DNA of 36,210 nucleotides from an uncultured Opitutia bacterium (GTDB lineage Bacteria; Verrucomicrobiota; Verrucomicrobiia; Opitutales; UBA953), in the NCBI GenBank assembly GCA_903882335.1, contig CAIRWP010000165.1, positions 1 through 36,210 of the forward strand. Reading direction: 5' to 3'. Below are positions 7,969 to 16,370 of this stretch, piece after piece; position 1 is the stretch's first letter, and each line of letters starts with the position of its first letter. The notes under the pieces were generated by a model that ran no database searches, was not told the DNA's origin, and worked only from the letters and a program-made list of their open reading frames with translations. The position numbers and the translations under genes are program-made.

Positions 7969-9939
7969 TTACTTCCGCTTGTCGATCCAGCGGCTGAGCG
8001 CCTTGACCTTCCAGGTCTCGGTCTTGCCGTTGATGTTGGTCGTGAAGGTCTCGCCCAGCTTCTGGTTGAGGAACTGCTTCGCGAGGGGCGAGATGTAGGA
8101 GAGGACGTTCTCCTCCGGCTTGCCGTCCCAGACGCCCAGGATGTCGTAGGTGATCTCGACCTGGTCGGCCCCGCGGAGCAGGGTCACGGTCGAGCCGATG
8201 CTGATCGCGTCGGCGCGGGCCTCGGTGAAGTCGGTCACGCGGGCCTTCTTGAGGAGGCCTTCGAGCTCGGCGCGTCGGGCCGAGAGCGTGTCGTGGTCCT
8301 GGCGGGCCATCTTGTACTCGGAGTTCTCGCGCAAGTCGCCGTGCTCCTTGGCCACCTGGATGGCTTCCTTCACGGCGGGCAGCTTGTTCTGGATGATGTC
8401 GATGAGCTCGCGGTCCTTCTCTTCCTTGCTGTGCTTGGAGACGAAGAGTTCCTTCTCCTCGGCCTCGTTATCCGTCGGCTTGGACTGGGCGAGGCGCTGG
8501 ACGTTCGGGTCGATCTTGGCGAGGCGGGCGATCAGCGACTTCTTGGTCATCTGGTCGAAGCCCTGGCTGCTGAGCATCGTGCGGGTGAGGTCGTAGATCG
8601 TCTCGCTGTCGACCTTCGGGCCGTTGGCCGGCGCGAGGATGTCGGCGATCAGCTCCTTGTCCTTGACTAGCTCGTTGGCGAGGGGGATGCGGGCGGTGGA
8701 GTTGGACTCGAGGGCCTCCGTGTCGACGGAGCCGAGGATGGCGGCCAGCAGCGTCGGGTTGATGAGGCGACCGACGATGTCGGCGTACTTCTTGGATTCG
8801 CGGTTCTTGATGATCCAGATGATGACCGGGGCGCGCAGTTCGCGGCTCTCGAGCCACTGGGCGAAGCGCTGGCCGACCTCGGCCGCGAGTTCCTGGTCGC
8901 AGAGGTAGGAGATGGACTCGGAGACGAGCTTGGCGGAGCCGCTCTTGGTCGCGCCGATATCGCGGTTGCGCAGTAGGTCGAAGGCGCGGTCCGCCCACTT
9001 TTCGCCGTGGTGCGCGCGCACGAGGTCGAGGAGGGTGCGGATTTTCTCCGTCGTGTGCGGGATGTTCAGGGCGACGAAGGCCAGGTCGCCCTCGTTGCAG
9101 AGTGCGATCACCTCGGAGGCGGTGGGGCTGACGGTGTCGACGGTCTCGACGGCGGAGCGGAAGAACTTATCGCGGTTCCAGATGGCGCCGAGCATGACCG
9201 GGATGAGGTCGCGGCGGCGGTTCGGGCTGACGGCGGCGAGGGCCTTGGCAAGGTCGGCGGAGACCTTGGCGAGGTTGGCTTCCGTGGCGGCGGAGCGGGT
9301 CTCCGCGGTGGAGCTGTCGGCCAGCGCCTCCAGGAGGGCCAGCTTGCGCTCGAAGTTCGGGGCCGACTCGTACTGGGCGAAGAGGTCCTCGCCGAGGTCG
9401 ACCGGGGCCTCGAGCAGGATGTAGAGGCCGCCCTTCTTCTCGGGGACCTGGATGGCACGGTCCTTGCGGATGGCGGCGCGGGCCTTGGTCCACCAGGACT
9501 TGAAGGCGGCGGCGCGGTCCTTGCCGGCGCCGAGGGAGGCGAAGTGGATGCGGTCGAGGTTGGCCTCAAGGGCGTAGGAGGTGCACTCGCCCTCGGGATA
9601 CTCGGCCAGCAGGGCCTTGACGATGGCGGCGGGGTCGTTGGCGACCTGGTGGGCCACCTTCTCCTTGGATTCGTCGGCGTAGGCCGAGGCGACGAGGCTG
9701 TTCGGGTTCAGGATCTCGATCTTACCGAGGAAGAAAGCGGCGTCCATGACGTGGCCCTTCTTGCCCTGCTCGGGGAAGTCGACGGTGAAGCGCTTGGCGG
9801 CCTCGGCGTAGCCCCGGATGACACCGATTCCCCAGGCTTGGTGGAGGCAGAAGGCGGGCTGACCCGAGCCGACCCGGTTGATAGCGTCCTGCAGAGAGTT
9901 GTTTTTAACGCCTTGTGGGTTGGGGGCCTTGTTGCTCAT
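7969..9939 (-). CDS. greA: Long GreA-type transcription elongation factor with large N-terminal extension
   Basis: From the ATG at 9939 the protein has 656 residues, against about 158 for ordinary GreA. The last roughly 155 residues are a recognisable GreA. The coiled-coil tip carries GDLRENSEY with the Asp and Glu that act in RNA polymerase transcript cleavage, followed by IGSTVTLL and a C-terminal FKBP-like domain (YISPLAKQFLNQKLGE). The first 480 or so residues are mostly helical. Near residues 30-75 there is a stretch around AWGIGVIRGY and FTVDFPEQGKKGH that looks like a small Tudor/CarD-like barrel. A long GreA is known in Chlamydiae, so this is probably a PVC-group form. The frame stays open to 10140, but that extra part overlaps rlmN on the other strand and looks non-coding, so I chose 9939. 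No Shine-Dalgarno is seen. Confidence 0.9.
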   Translation of the reverse strand: MSNKAPNPQGVKNNSLQDAINRVGSGQPAFCLHQAWGIGVIRGYAEAAKRFTVDFPEQGKKGHVMDAAFFLGKIEILNPNSLVASAYADESKEKVAHQVANDPAAIVKALLAEYPEGECTSYALEANLDRIHFASLGAGKDRAAAFKSWWTKARAAIRKDRAIQVPEKKGGLYILLEAPVDLGEDLFAQYESAPNFERKLALLEALADSSTAETRSAATEANLAKVSADLAKALAAVSPNRRRDLIPVMLGAIWNRDKFFRSAVETVDTVSPTASEVIALCNEGDLAFVALNIPHTTEKIRTLLDLVRAHHGEKWADRAFDLLRNRDIGATKSGSAKLVSESISYLCDQELAAEVGQRFAQWLESRELRAPVIIWIIKNRESKKYADIVGRLINPTLLAAILGSVDTEALESNSTARIPLANELVKDKELIADILAPANGPKVDSETIYDLTRTMLSSQGFDQMTKKSLIARLAKIDPNVQRLAQSKPTDNEAEEKELFVSKHSKEEKDRELIDIIQNKLPAVKEAIQVAKEHGDLRENSEYKMARQDHDTLSARRAELEGLLKKARVTDFTEARADAISIGSTVTLLRGADQVEITYDILGVWDGKPEENVLSYISPLAKQFLNQKLGETFTTNINGKTETWKVKALSRWIDKRK

Positions 9940-10038
9940 TGCAAAAAGGGGTTTTGGGCATAACAAAACGCACTTGCAAGCAGGAAGGCGGGGGCTTTGC
10001 GGTCTTCGGTCCCGATTGCCTTGCTTCGAACCAACCCG

Positions 10039-11169
10039 ATGGCCTTTAAGCCCGAAAAACCCTCCATCCACGGCGAAACGCCGGACTCCCTCGGCGCTCG
10101 CTTGGTCGAGGCCGGGCACCCCCGTTACCGGGTCGCCCAAATTTTCGAGTGGCTCTACCCCCGCCGGGCGGGCGGTCCGGACGCGATGACCAACCTGCCG
10201 GCGAATCTTCGGGCCTGGCTGGCGGAGCAGTACGACTTCGCAGCCACCGACGTCACGGGCAAGAAAACCGCCTCAGACGTCACCCAGAAGGTCCTCCAGC
10301 GCCTCCGGGACGGCTCCCTGATCGAGACGGTCATCATCCGGGCCCCCATGGAGGGGGTGGGGCAGGAGCAGTCCCGCCGGACCATCTGTATCTCGACCCA
10401 GGTGGGGTGTGCCTACGGCTGCAAATTCTGCGCTTCTGGCCTCGAAGGCTGGAAAAGGGACCTTTCGGTGGGGGAAATCGTCTCCCAGCTCGTTCAGGTC
10501 TGCCGGATCGAGGACCAGGCGGATCCCATCCGGGCAGCCCAGGGGCTGGCCTCCTTCGATAACATCGTGGTCATGGGCATGGGGGAGCCTTTGGCGAACT
10601 ACGACAACCTCCTGGCCGCCCTACGCATCGTGAATGCCGCCTGGGGTTTCGGCTTCGGAGCCCGCCGCATCACCATCTCCACCTCCGGGGTCGTCCCCAA
10701 GATCCTGAAGCTCGCCGACGAGGAGCTCGGCTTCCGCCTAGCCATCAGCCTGCACGGGGCCACCAACGAGGTCCGCAACCAGATCATGCCCGTCAACCGC
10801 AAGTTCCCCCTGGAGGAACTCGTGCCCGCGGCCAAGGCCTTCGCCCGCAAGCACGGGCGCATGCTCACCCTCGAGTTCATCCTCATCGAGGACATCAATG
10901 ATTCCCTGGAGCAGGCGAGGAAGCTCGCGGTCATCGCCCGGGAGCTGCACGCGCACGTCAACCTGATCCCGTACAATAAGGTCGAGGGCCTCCCCTGGGT
11001 GCGGCCCTCGCTCACGCGCCAGGACCGGTTCGTCAAGGAGCTACGCGCGCTGGGCGTGACCGCGACCCTCCGGCGCGAGAAGGGACACGACATCGACGCG
11101 GCCTGCGGCCAGTTGCGCCTCCAGAAGGAGAAGGAGCTTCGCTCCGACCCGCCGCCCGCGGCGGCCTAG
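10039..11169 (+). CDS. rlmN: Dual-specificity 23S rRNA/tRNA adenine C2-methyltransferase RlmN
   Basis: This radical-SAM enzyme methylates C2 of A2503 in 23S rRNA and A37 in some tRNAs. The protein has 376 residues from the ATG at 10039; an in-frame start at 9997 would add 14 residues not expected for the family. The iron-sulfur motif CAYGCKFC follows ISTQVG, preceded by the resolving cysteine in RTICIS (E. coli Cys118 position). The methyl-carrying cysteine lies near the end in DIDAACGQL (Cys355 position). Other expected blocks are VVMGMGEPLANYDN and LAISLHGATNEVRN. The gene is divergent from greA and convergent with rpe, whose stop codon region overlaps its own by 4 bases. No terminator is seen between them. 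Confidence 0.96.
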   Translation: MAFKPEKPSIHGETPDSLGARLVEAGHPRYRVAQIFEWLYPRRAGGPDAMTNLPANLRAWLAEQYDFAATDVTGKKTASDVTQKVLQRLRDGSLIETVIIRAPMEGVGQEQSRRTICISTQVGCAYGCKFCASGLEGWKRDLSVGEIVSQLVQVCRIEDQADPIRAAQGLASFDNIVVMGMGEPLANYDNLLAALRIVNAAWGFGFGARRITISTSGVVPKILKLADEELGFRLAISLHGATNEVRNQIMPVNRKFPLEELVPAAKAFARKHGRMLTLEFILIEDINDSLEQARKLAVIARELHAHVNLIPYNKVEGLPWVRPSLTRQDRFVKELRALGVTATLRREKGHDIDAACGQLRLQKEKELRSDPPPAAA

Positions 11170-11816
11170 GCCGTCAGCCCGGCCACGAAGGCCCGGCGGT
11201 CCGGGGCCTTGTAGAAGGCCGTCCCGGCCACCAGCGTGTCGGCGCCGGCGGCCCGGCAGAGCAGGCCCGTCTCGGCGTTGATCCCGCCGTCGACCTCCAG
11301 ACGGAAGTCCAGCCCGCGGCGCTGTCGTTCGGTATCGAGGAAGCGGATACTCTCGAGCACGGCGGGGATGAAGGCTTGGCCGCCGAAGCCCGGGAATACC
11401 GTCATGCACAGGGCCAGGTCGACGCTCTCCAGGTAAGGCAGGAGCCGTCGGGGGTCGGCGTCGGGGTTCATCGCGATGCCGGCCTTGAGCCCGGCCGCCT
11501 TGATCGCGGCGAGCGTCTTCGTCATGTCATGGTCGGCCTCGATGTGCACGGTCAGGCGTTCCGCGCCGGCTTGGGCGAAGGCGGCGACGAAGCGATCCGG
11601 GTGCGCGAGCATCAGGTGCACGTCGAAGTGCAGCCGCGTGCGCGGGCGCAAGGCCGCCACGACCTGGGGCCCGAAACTGATGTTGGGCACGAAGTGCCCG
11701 TCCATGATGTCCAGGTGGACCCAGCCGAGGCCGGCTTCCTCGACCGCCCGGATGCCGCCGGCGAAGTCGCCGTGGTCGGCGGCGAGCAGGGAAGGGGCGA
11801 CGACGGGAGCGGGCAT
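11166..11816 (-). CDS. rpe: Ribulose-phosphate 3-epimerase
   Basis: This 216-residue TIM-barrel enzyme interconverts ribulose 5-phosphate and xylulose 5-phosphate in the pentose phosphate pathway. The start APSLLAADHGDF, the metal-binding HLDIMDGHFVPNISFGP, the next metal-ligand block FDVHLML, then MTVFPGFGGQAF and the catalytic EVDGGIN are all in place. Length matches the family. It starts 4 bases after the LptE-like gene and is probably the last gene of the rpmF-plsX-fabH cluster. It overlaps rlmN tail-to-tail by 4 bases. Confidence 0.96.
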   Translation of the reverse strand: MPAPVVAPSLLAADHGDFAGGIRAVEEAGLGWVHLDIMDGHFVPNISFGPQVVAALRPRTRLHFDVHLMLAHPDRFVAAFAQAGAERLTVHIEADHDMTKTLAAIKAAGLKAGIAMNPDADPRRLLPYLESVDLALCMTVFPGFGGQAFIPAVLESIRFLDTERQRRGLDFRLEVDGGINAETGLLCRAAGADTLVAGTAFYKAPDRRAFVAGLTA

Positions 11817-11820
11817 GGCG

Positions 11821-12303
11821 TTACCAGGCGGTCGTCGCGGCCTCGCGGACCTGCGCGGCGATGTCGGCGAAGATCGGCCCGTCGAGGCTGCGTTCCTCGC
11901 CGGCGGCGTTGCCGAGCGGTCGCAGGGTCGCGTTAGCCGTGAACTCGCGGTTGCGGAAGAGCACCTTGCCGTCCCCGTTGGTCAGCGTGCAGCGCACGAC
12001 GTAGGTGAGTTGGAACGAGGTGTAGAAGAACGCATCGGTCGGCTTGGTCGTGAGGCCGTCGCGCCGGAACGAGCTGATTTCGGCGTCGAGTTTGGCCCCG
12101 CCGGTTCCGAGCCGGACGCGCGGGTCCCCGCCGAAACTTTCGGCCAGTTTCTGCTGCAGCAGGCCGTTGGCGACGGGCCGGTTCGTGGTGTTCCGGACCG
12201 GGGCGATGTCCAGCGTCGTGAAGGCCGGCTTGGGGCCGCCGAGCCGATAGGCGGAGCAGCCTGTCAGTAGGCAGAGGGCCAGCACTGACAGGGCTTTGGT
12301 CAT
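11821..12303 (-). CDS. lptE: LptE-like LPS-assembly lipoprotein
   Basis: This 160-residue lipoprotein has a lipobox LLTGC with Cys16 and then AYRLGG, the usual start of mature LptE ('GCGYxL'). The segments TTLDIAPVRNTTNRP, LLQQKLAESF and DAEISSFRR follow the LptE/RlpB pattern of a strand, a helix and further strands. LptE plugs the LptD barrel in the outer membrane, where lipopolysaccharide is inserted. Its ATG overlaps the stop of the upstream lipoprotein gene as ATGA, which suggests translational coupling. LptE families are divergent, so the call rests on lipobox, size, pattern and context. lpxA elsewhere in the window supports an LPS-making cell. Confidence 0.75.
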   Translation of the reverse strand: MTKALSVLALCLLTGCSAYRLGGPKPAFTTLDIAPVRNTTNRPVANGLLQQKLAESFGGDPRVRLGTGGAKLDAEISSFRRDGLTTKPTDAFFYTSFQLTYVVRCTLTNGDGKVLFRNREFTANATLRPLGNAAGEERSLDGPIFADIAAQVREAATTAW

Positions 12304-13394
12304 CGCCGTTCGGTCTCCGTGGCGGGCTTCGGGACGTCCTTACGGAAGCCGAGGGCATCGAGGTCCTCGCCGACGGCCGTGGGCTTGCCGCCGCCGTCGA
12401 CGCGGGGGCGCGGGTAGCGACCGAGGAGCCGGTCCGCCAGGGTGGCGGGCGGGGTGGGGTTCTTCTGAATCAAGGCCAGCAGCGCCTCCGCTTCCTTGGC
12501 GGCGGCCGATTCGGGCGCGATGGTGCGGCAGGCGTTGGCCATCAGCTTCGCGGCCTCCGGGTTATTGCGGTGTTCCCAGTAGAAGACAGCGAGGTGGAGG
12601 CGGGCTCGGGCGGCGCGGTCGCGCAAGGCGGCGACCTCCTTGGCGGCGCGGGCGGCCCGGGGATCGCGCGGGAACTGGTCCGCCAAGGTGCGCCAGTGGT
12701 CGGCGGCCTCGAGGGCCGCGGCTTGGTCCCAATCGGGACCGAGCGACTCCTTGGCACGGAGTTCCGCCAGTCGTTCGAGCGCCTCGGGCAGATGCTTGCT
12801 GGCGGGGTAATCGCTGAGAAGGCGTTCCAGTATCTCGGCGGCGCGAGACTCCATGTCCATCGCCAAGGCCACGCGTCCGGCCCGGACCAGGCTCTCGTCC
12901 GCGAGGGGCCCGTTCGGGGCTAGCTTCAGGGCTTTCTCATAGAGTCCGATGGCGTGGGCCCGGTCCTGGAACCAGGGGAACCAACCGCCGAGGAGTCGCC
13001 GCTTGCCGTCGGCGAGTTCATTGGCGATGCGGAACTGCAGCTCGACGACCTCCTGGAAGGAGCCGAAGGCCGAGTGGCGGGCGTAAAGGTCATCCAGGAT
13101 CTCGGCCGCGGGGTCGTATTGCTGGCGATCAGCGAGCAAGCGGGCCTTGCGCAGCAGGGCCCAGGCCTCGCCTTCGGTGCCGGCCTCCCCGGTGATCAGG
13201 AGCTCCAAGGACGCCAACGCGGCCCGCTGTTCGCCGGCCGCCGTCTGCCGGTCGGCCTGCCGGAGCACGGCCTCGACCACCGGGCGGCGGCTTGGGTCCG
13301 TCTCGTAGCGGGCGGCGGGGCGATGCGCGTCATCCTGCGAGGCGCAGGCGACCAGCAGACCAGAGAGCAGGAGGAGTTCAGGGCGAAGGTTCAT
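12300..13394 (-). CDS. TPR lipoprotein, BamD/YfiO-like
   Basis: The protein has 364 residues from the ATG at 13394, chosen because it starts a lipoprotein signal peptide with lipobox LLVAC (Cys17). A longer frame to 13463 would bury this signal and overlap fabH further. The mature part is helical with TPR units, for example AWALLRKARLLADRQQYDPAAEIL, ADESLVRAGRVALAMD and YPASKHLPEALERLAEL, as in BamD-type outer-membrane assembly lipoproteins. It is longer than E. coli BamD (about 245 residues), with an extra C-terminal region of about 90 residues. Its 5' end overlaps fabH by 17 bases and its 3' end overlaps the LptE-like gene by 4, so the two lipoproteins are made together. A role in outer-membrane assembly is inferred. 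Confidence 0.8.
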   Translation of the reverse strand: MNLRPELLLLSGLLVACASQDDAHRPAARYETDPSRRPVVEAVLRQADRQTAAGEQRAALASLELLITGEAGTEGEAWALLRKARLLADRQQYDPAAEILDDLYARHSAFGSFQEVVELQFRIANELADGKRRLLGGWFPWFQDRAHAIGLYEKALKLAPNGPLADESLVRAGRVALAMDMESRAAEILERLLSDYPASKHLPEALERLAELRAKESLGPDWDQAAALEAADHWRTLADQFPRDPRAARAAKEVAALRDRAARARLHLAVFYWEHRNNPEAAKLMANACRTIAPESAAAKEAEALLALIQKNPTPPATLADRLLGRYPRPRVDGGGKPTAVGEDLDALGFRKDVPKPATETERR

Positions 13395-14391
13395 GCCAGC
13401 GAAGGAGGGTTGCGCCCCAGGTGAGGCCGGCGCCGAACGCGACAAGCAGGACGAGGTCGCCATGCTTGATGCGGCCCGCGGCCCAGGCCTCCTCGAGCGC
13501 TAGCGGGATGGAGGCCGCCGAGGTATTGCCGTAGCGGTCAAGGTTGATGGGGAAGCGGTCGAGCCCGACCTGGAGCTGGTCGGCGACGGCCTCGACGATG
13601 CGGATATTCGCCTGGTGCGGGATGAACCAGGCCACGTCGTCCGAACGCTTGCCGCAGCCCTTCAGGACGCGTTCGCACGAGTCCGCCATGACGCGCACGG
13701 CGAGCTTGAAGACCTCCTTGCCGTTCATCCGGAGGAAGTGCTGGCGGTCGCGGAGGGTCTGCTCGCTCGCGGGCTGGGCCGAACCGCCCGCCACGCAGTG
13801 CAGGAGCTCGGCGTTGACGCCGTCGGCCCCGAGCAGGTTGCCGAGCACGCCGACCTCGGGCGTGGCGGTCGTCTCGAGGATGGCGGCCCCGGCGCCGTCG
13901 CCGAAGAGCACGCAGGTGGCCCGGTCCTGCCAATCGACGACGCTGGAGAGCTTCTCCGCCCCGATGACGAGCGCGCGGCGGTAGTTGCCGGAGCGGAGCA
14001 TGTCGGTGCCGACCTGGAGCGCGTAGACGAAGCCGGAGCAGGCCGCCGAGATGTCGAAACAGGGGATGTCCCGGCGCAGGCCCAGCTTGGCCTGGAGCAG
14101 GCAGGCCGTGGAGGGGAAGGGGACGTCGGGCGTCATCGTGGCGACGATGAGGAGGTCGATATCCGCGGGGGTCAGGCCGGCGCGGGCGAGCGCCTTGGCC
14201 GCGGCCTTGGCGCCCATGTCGGAGGGGTTCTCGCCGGCCCCGGCGATCCGGCGTTCGGAGATGCCGGAGCGGGTCTTGATCCACTCATCCGAGGTCTCGA
14301 CCATCGCGGAGAGCTCCGTGTTGGTGAGCTTGCGGTCCGGCGCATGCACGCCGAGGGACCGGATGAAGACTGAAAGCTCGGCACGGCTCAT
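13378..14391 (-). CDS. fabH: 3-oxoacyl-[ACP] synthase III
   Basis: This 337-residue condensing enzyme starts fatty acid synthesis from acetyl-CoA and malonyl-ACP. The nucleophile Cys118 lies in DISAACSGFVYAL, the catalytic His259 in WFIPHQANIRI and Asn289 in DRYGNTSAASIP. GDGAGAAIL and the C-terminal GAGLTWGATLLRW are also typical. It lies 48 bases after plsX in the classical rpmF-plsX-fabH order. Its 3' end overlaps the next gene by 17 bases. No Shine-Dalgarno is visible before the ATG. Confidence 0.97.
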   Translation of the reverse strand: MSRAELSVFIRSLGVHAPDRKLTNTELSAMVETSDEWIKTRSGISERRIAGAGENPSDMGAKAAAKALARAGLTPADIDLLIVATMTPDVPFPSTACLLQAKLGLRRDIPCFDISAACSGFVYALQVGTDMLRSGNYRRALVIGAEKLSSVVDWQDRATCVLFGDGAGAAILETTATPEVGVLGNLLGADGVNAELLHCVAGGSAQPASEQTLRDRQHFLRMNGKEVFKLAVRVMADSCERVLKGCGKRSDDVAWFIPHQANIRIVEAVADQLQVGLDRFPINLDRYGNTSAASIPLALEEAWAAGRIKHGDLVLLVAFGAGLTWGATLLRWHEPSP

Positions 14392-14439
14392 CGATGCGTT
14401 GAGGTAAGACCCGCCGGGCGGAAAGGGAACACTAAAACC

Positions 14440-15513
14440 TCAGGCTTCCTCGGGGGTCGCCGCCACCACCTGGTTGGCCTCGGCCAAGGCCGCCTGCATC
14501 CGCCGGCCCGCATCGTGCCCCAAGGCCTCGAGGCCGAGGCGGATGGCGCTGCAGATACCCTGCCGGTTGCTGGAGCCGTGGGCCTTCATGACGAGGCCCG
14601 TGAGACCGAGCAAAGGAGCGCCGCCGTAACGTTCCGGCTTCAATTTGCCTTTGAGGTCGCGCAGCAGCGGGAACATCGCCACGCCGCTCGCGATGTAGAC
14701 GGGGTTGCGCTTCACCTTGCTGCCGACGAGGTCGCGGACCATGTAGACCAGGCCTTCGATGGTCTTCACGAGCACATTGCCGGTGAAGCCGTCGGTCACG
14801 ACCACGTCACAGGCGTCGCCGAAGACGTCGTAACCTTCGACGGGGCCGACGTAGTTGATGCGGTCACCCATGGCTTTGAGCAGCTGGTGGGTGCGGTTGA
14901 TCCGGGCGCCGCCCTTGCCCTCCTCGGTGCCGACCGTGAGCAGGCCGACGCGCGGGTTGGCGATGCCCAGCGAGCATTGCGCGTAGATGGAGCCGAGGAC
15001 GGCGTTGTGCAGCAGGTGCTCGGGCTTGGCCTCGGGATTGGCCCCGACGTCGAGCATGATGAAGTGGCCTTCGCGCCGCGGCATGATGGCGGCGAGGGCG
15101 GGGCGTTCGGCGCCTTCCATCGGGCGCACCTTGATCGTGCCCGCGGCCACGAGGGCCTTGGTGTTGCCGGTCGAGACCACCACGTCGGCCTCGCCGGCCT
15201 TGAGCATCTCGAGGGCCTTGACCATCGAGGAGTCGCGCTTGGACTTGAGCACGGCCATCGCCGCGTCGTCCATCGCGACGGCGGTGGGGGCGTGGCGGTA
15301 GAAGACCCGCTCCGGCTTATTCAGGATACGATGCTCCCGGGCCAGGAGGCGGAGGTTGTCCTCGTGGCCCACGAGGATCAAGGTGTCCGCGGGACCGATG
15401 ACACCCTCCTTGAAGGCGAGGGCGGCGGCGGCGACGGCTTCGGAGGGACCGAGGTCACCGCCCATACAATCGAGGGCGATCCGGTAACCCTTCGTGGCCG
15501 TGGCTTCGCTCAT
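14440..15513 (-). CDS. plsX: Phosphate acyltransferase PlsX
   Basis: This 357-residue protein makes acyl-phosphate from acyl-ACP, the first step of the PlsX/PlsY route to phosphatidic acid. The N-terminal ALDCMGGDLGPSEAV matches the family signature 'DAMGGDfgP'. VVVSTGNTKALVAAG, ALAAIMPRR, LDVGANPEAKPEHL and VVVTDGFTGNVLVKTIEG are further conserved blocks. It follows rpmF by 27 bases and precedes fabH by 48, an arrangement shared by many bacteria. The leader has no Shine-Dalgarno. Confidence 0.96.
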   Translation of the reverse strand: MSEATATKGYRIALDCMGGDLGPSEAVAAAALAFKEGVIGPADTLILVGHEDNLRLLAREHRILNKPERVFYRHAPTAVAMDDAAMAVLKSKRDSSMVKALEMLKAGEADVVVSTGNTKALVAAGTIKVRPMEGAERPALAAIMPRREGHFIMLDVGANPEAKPEHLLHNAVLGSIYAQCSLGIANPRVGLLTVGTEEGKGGARINRTHQLLKAMGDRINYVGPVEGYDVFGDACDVVVTDGFTGNVLVKTIEGLVYMVRDLVGSKVKRNPVYIASGVAMFPLLRDLKGKLKPERYGGAPLLGLTGLVMKAHGSSNRQGICSAIRLGLEALGHDAGRRMQAALAEANQVVAATPEEA

Positions 15514-15540
15514 GAGTTCGGGCGGTGCCCGGGGCGGAGC

Positions 15541-15720
15541 TTAGGCTCCGGTGTCGAGGACTTGACGACCGCGGTACTTCCCCGTGGTGGGGTCGACGCG
15601 GTGGGAGCGGCGGAGGGCGCCGGATTCGGCGTCCTTGACGAGCTTCGGGGCGCGGAACTGGTTGGCGCCGCGACGGAGACGGCTGCGACGCTTGGACTGT
15701 TTACGTTTCGGATTGGCCAT
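15541..15720 (-). CDS. rpmF: 50S ribosomal protein L32
   Basis: This 59-residue basic protein begins MANPKRKQSKRRSR, the usual L32 start, and continues with a short basic domain containing SHRVDPTTGKYRG. The zinc-binding Cys pairs of some L32 proteins are absent, so this is the Cys-free type. It is the first gene of rpmF-plsX-fabH. A good promoter lies just upstream (15745-15772). No Shine-Dalgarno is seen before the ATG. Confidence 0.93.
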   Translation of the reverse strand: MANPKRKQSKRRSRLRRGANQFRAPKLVKDAESGALRRSHRVDPTTGKYRGRQVLDTGA

Positions 15721-15744
15721 GGTTCTGCGCTAGGTTGAGGGTTG

Positions 15745-15772
15745 GTTCTACCCCCTCGGAGTCCTCGGTCAA
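15745..15772 (-). promoter_or_regulatory. Candidate promoter of rpmF-plsX-fabH
   Basis: On the minus strand TTGACC (15772-15767), a 16-base spacer and TAGAAC (15750-15745) match the sigma-70 consensus at five and four of six positions. They lie about 25 bases before the rpmF ATG. Confidence 0.5.
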
Positions 15773-15824
15773 GCCCCCTTTCCGACGGCTTGCGCCCCGT
15801 GCCGAGGGCTGATTGGGTGCCCGG

Positions 15825-16370
15825 ATGCCCGGCTTTCCCGCCCTTTTCCTCGACCGCGACGGCAACCTGATCGAGGACCACCATCATACCTGCCGTCCGG
15901 AGCAGATCCAGCCGATCGCTGGGGTGAGGGAGGCTTTGGTCGCCTGCCTGGCCGCGGGTTATCGCCTCTTCATCCTGACTAACCAGAGCGGCATCGGTCG
16001 GGGGATCTTCACCTGGGACCAGTACCGCGCCTGTAATGCCCGGATGCTCGAGCTGCTGGCTTTGCCGGCTCCGGGTATCCTCGAGATCAAGGCCGCGCCG
16101 GAGCGCCCGGATGAGCCCAGCGAGTACCGCAAGCCCAGCCCGAAGTTTATCCTCGAGATGGTCGCGAGACATGACCTCGACCAGGCGCGTTGTTGGATGA
16201 TTGGAGACCGAGTCACCGATTGGGACGCCGGACTCAACGCGGGCATTCGCTCCTGCGCGGTGCGTAGCGGGGCTCCGTTCACCCCCGAAGCCGAGGCCCA
16301 GGCCGTGGCCCGCGGCGTGCGCTTCCATCGGGATTTCCCGACGTTCGTCCGCGTCGAACTGGGACTTTAG
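15825..16370 (+). CDS. HAD-family phosphatase, GmhB/HisB-N type without the zinc loop
   Basis: This 181-residue HAD hydrolase has motif I FLDRDGNLIED (Asp10 nucleophile, Asp12), motif II ILTNQSGIGRG (Thr52), motif III Lys in YRKPSPKF (103) and motif IV GDRVTDWDAG (Asp128, Asp132). This pattern fits D,D-heptose-1,7-bisphosphate phosphatase (GmhB) or histidinol phosphatase. Those enzymes usually hold zinc with Cys/His residues in the loop between motifs II and III. Here the loop (about 89-103, KAAPERPDEPSEYRKP) has none. The substrate therefore stays open, although a sugar phosphate is likely. I chose the ATG at 15825 over a TTG at 15813 because the HAD domain starts right after it. It is divergent from rpmF. 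Confidence 0.85.
   Translation: MPGFPALFLDRDGNLIEDHHHTCRPEQIQPIAGVREALVACLAAGYRLFILTNQSGIGRGIFTWDQYRACNARMLELLALPAPGILEIKAAPERPDEPSEYRKPSPKFILEMVARHDLDQARCWMIGDRVTDWDAGLNAGIRSCAVRSGAPFTPEAEAQAVARGVRFHRDFPTFVRVELGL

Noticed and set aside
9997..10038. Longer rlmN start at 9997
   Set aside because: It would add 14 residues (MRSSVPIALL...) with no match to the usual RlmN N terminus, and it uses part of the greA/rlmN promoter region.
9940..10038. Possible promoters for greA and rlmN (CATAAC/GTTATG near 9959-9965)
   Set aside because: A -10-like element is visible on either strand but no acceptable -35 at 16-18 bases, so I list no promoter.
9940..10140. N-terminal extension of greA upstream of 9939
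   Set aside because: The frame is open but overlaps the start of rlmN on the other strand, and its 67 residues show no conserved pattern. The ATG at 9939 begins a sensible helical start.
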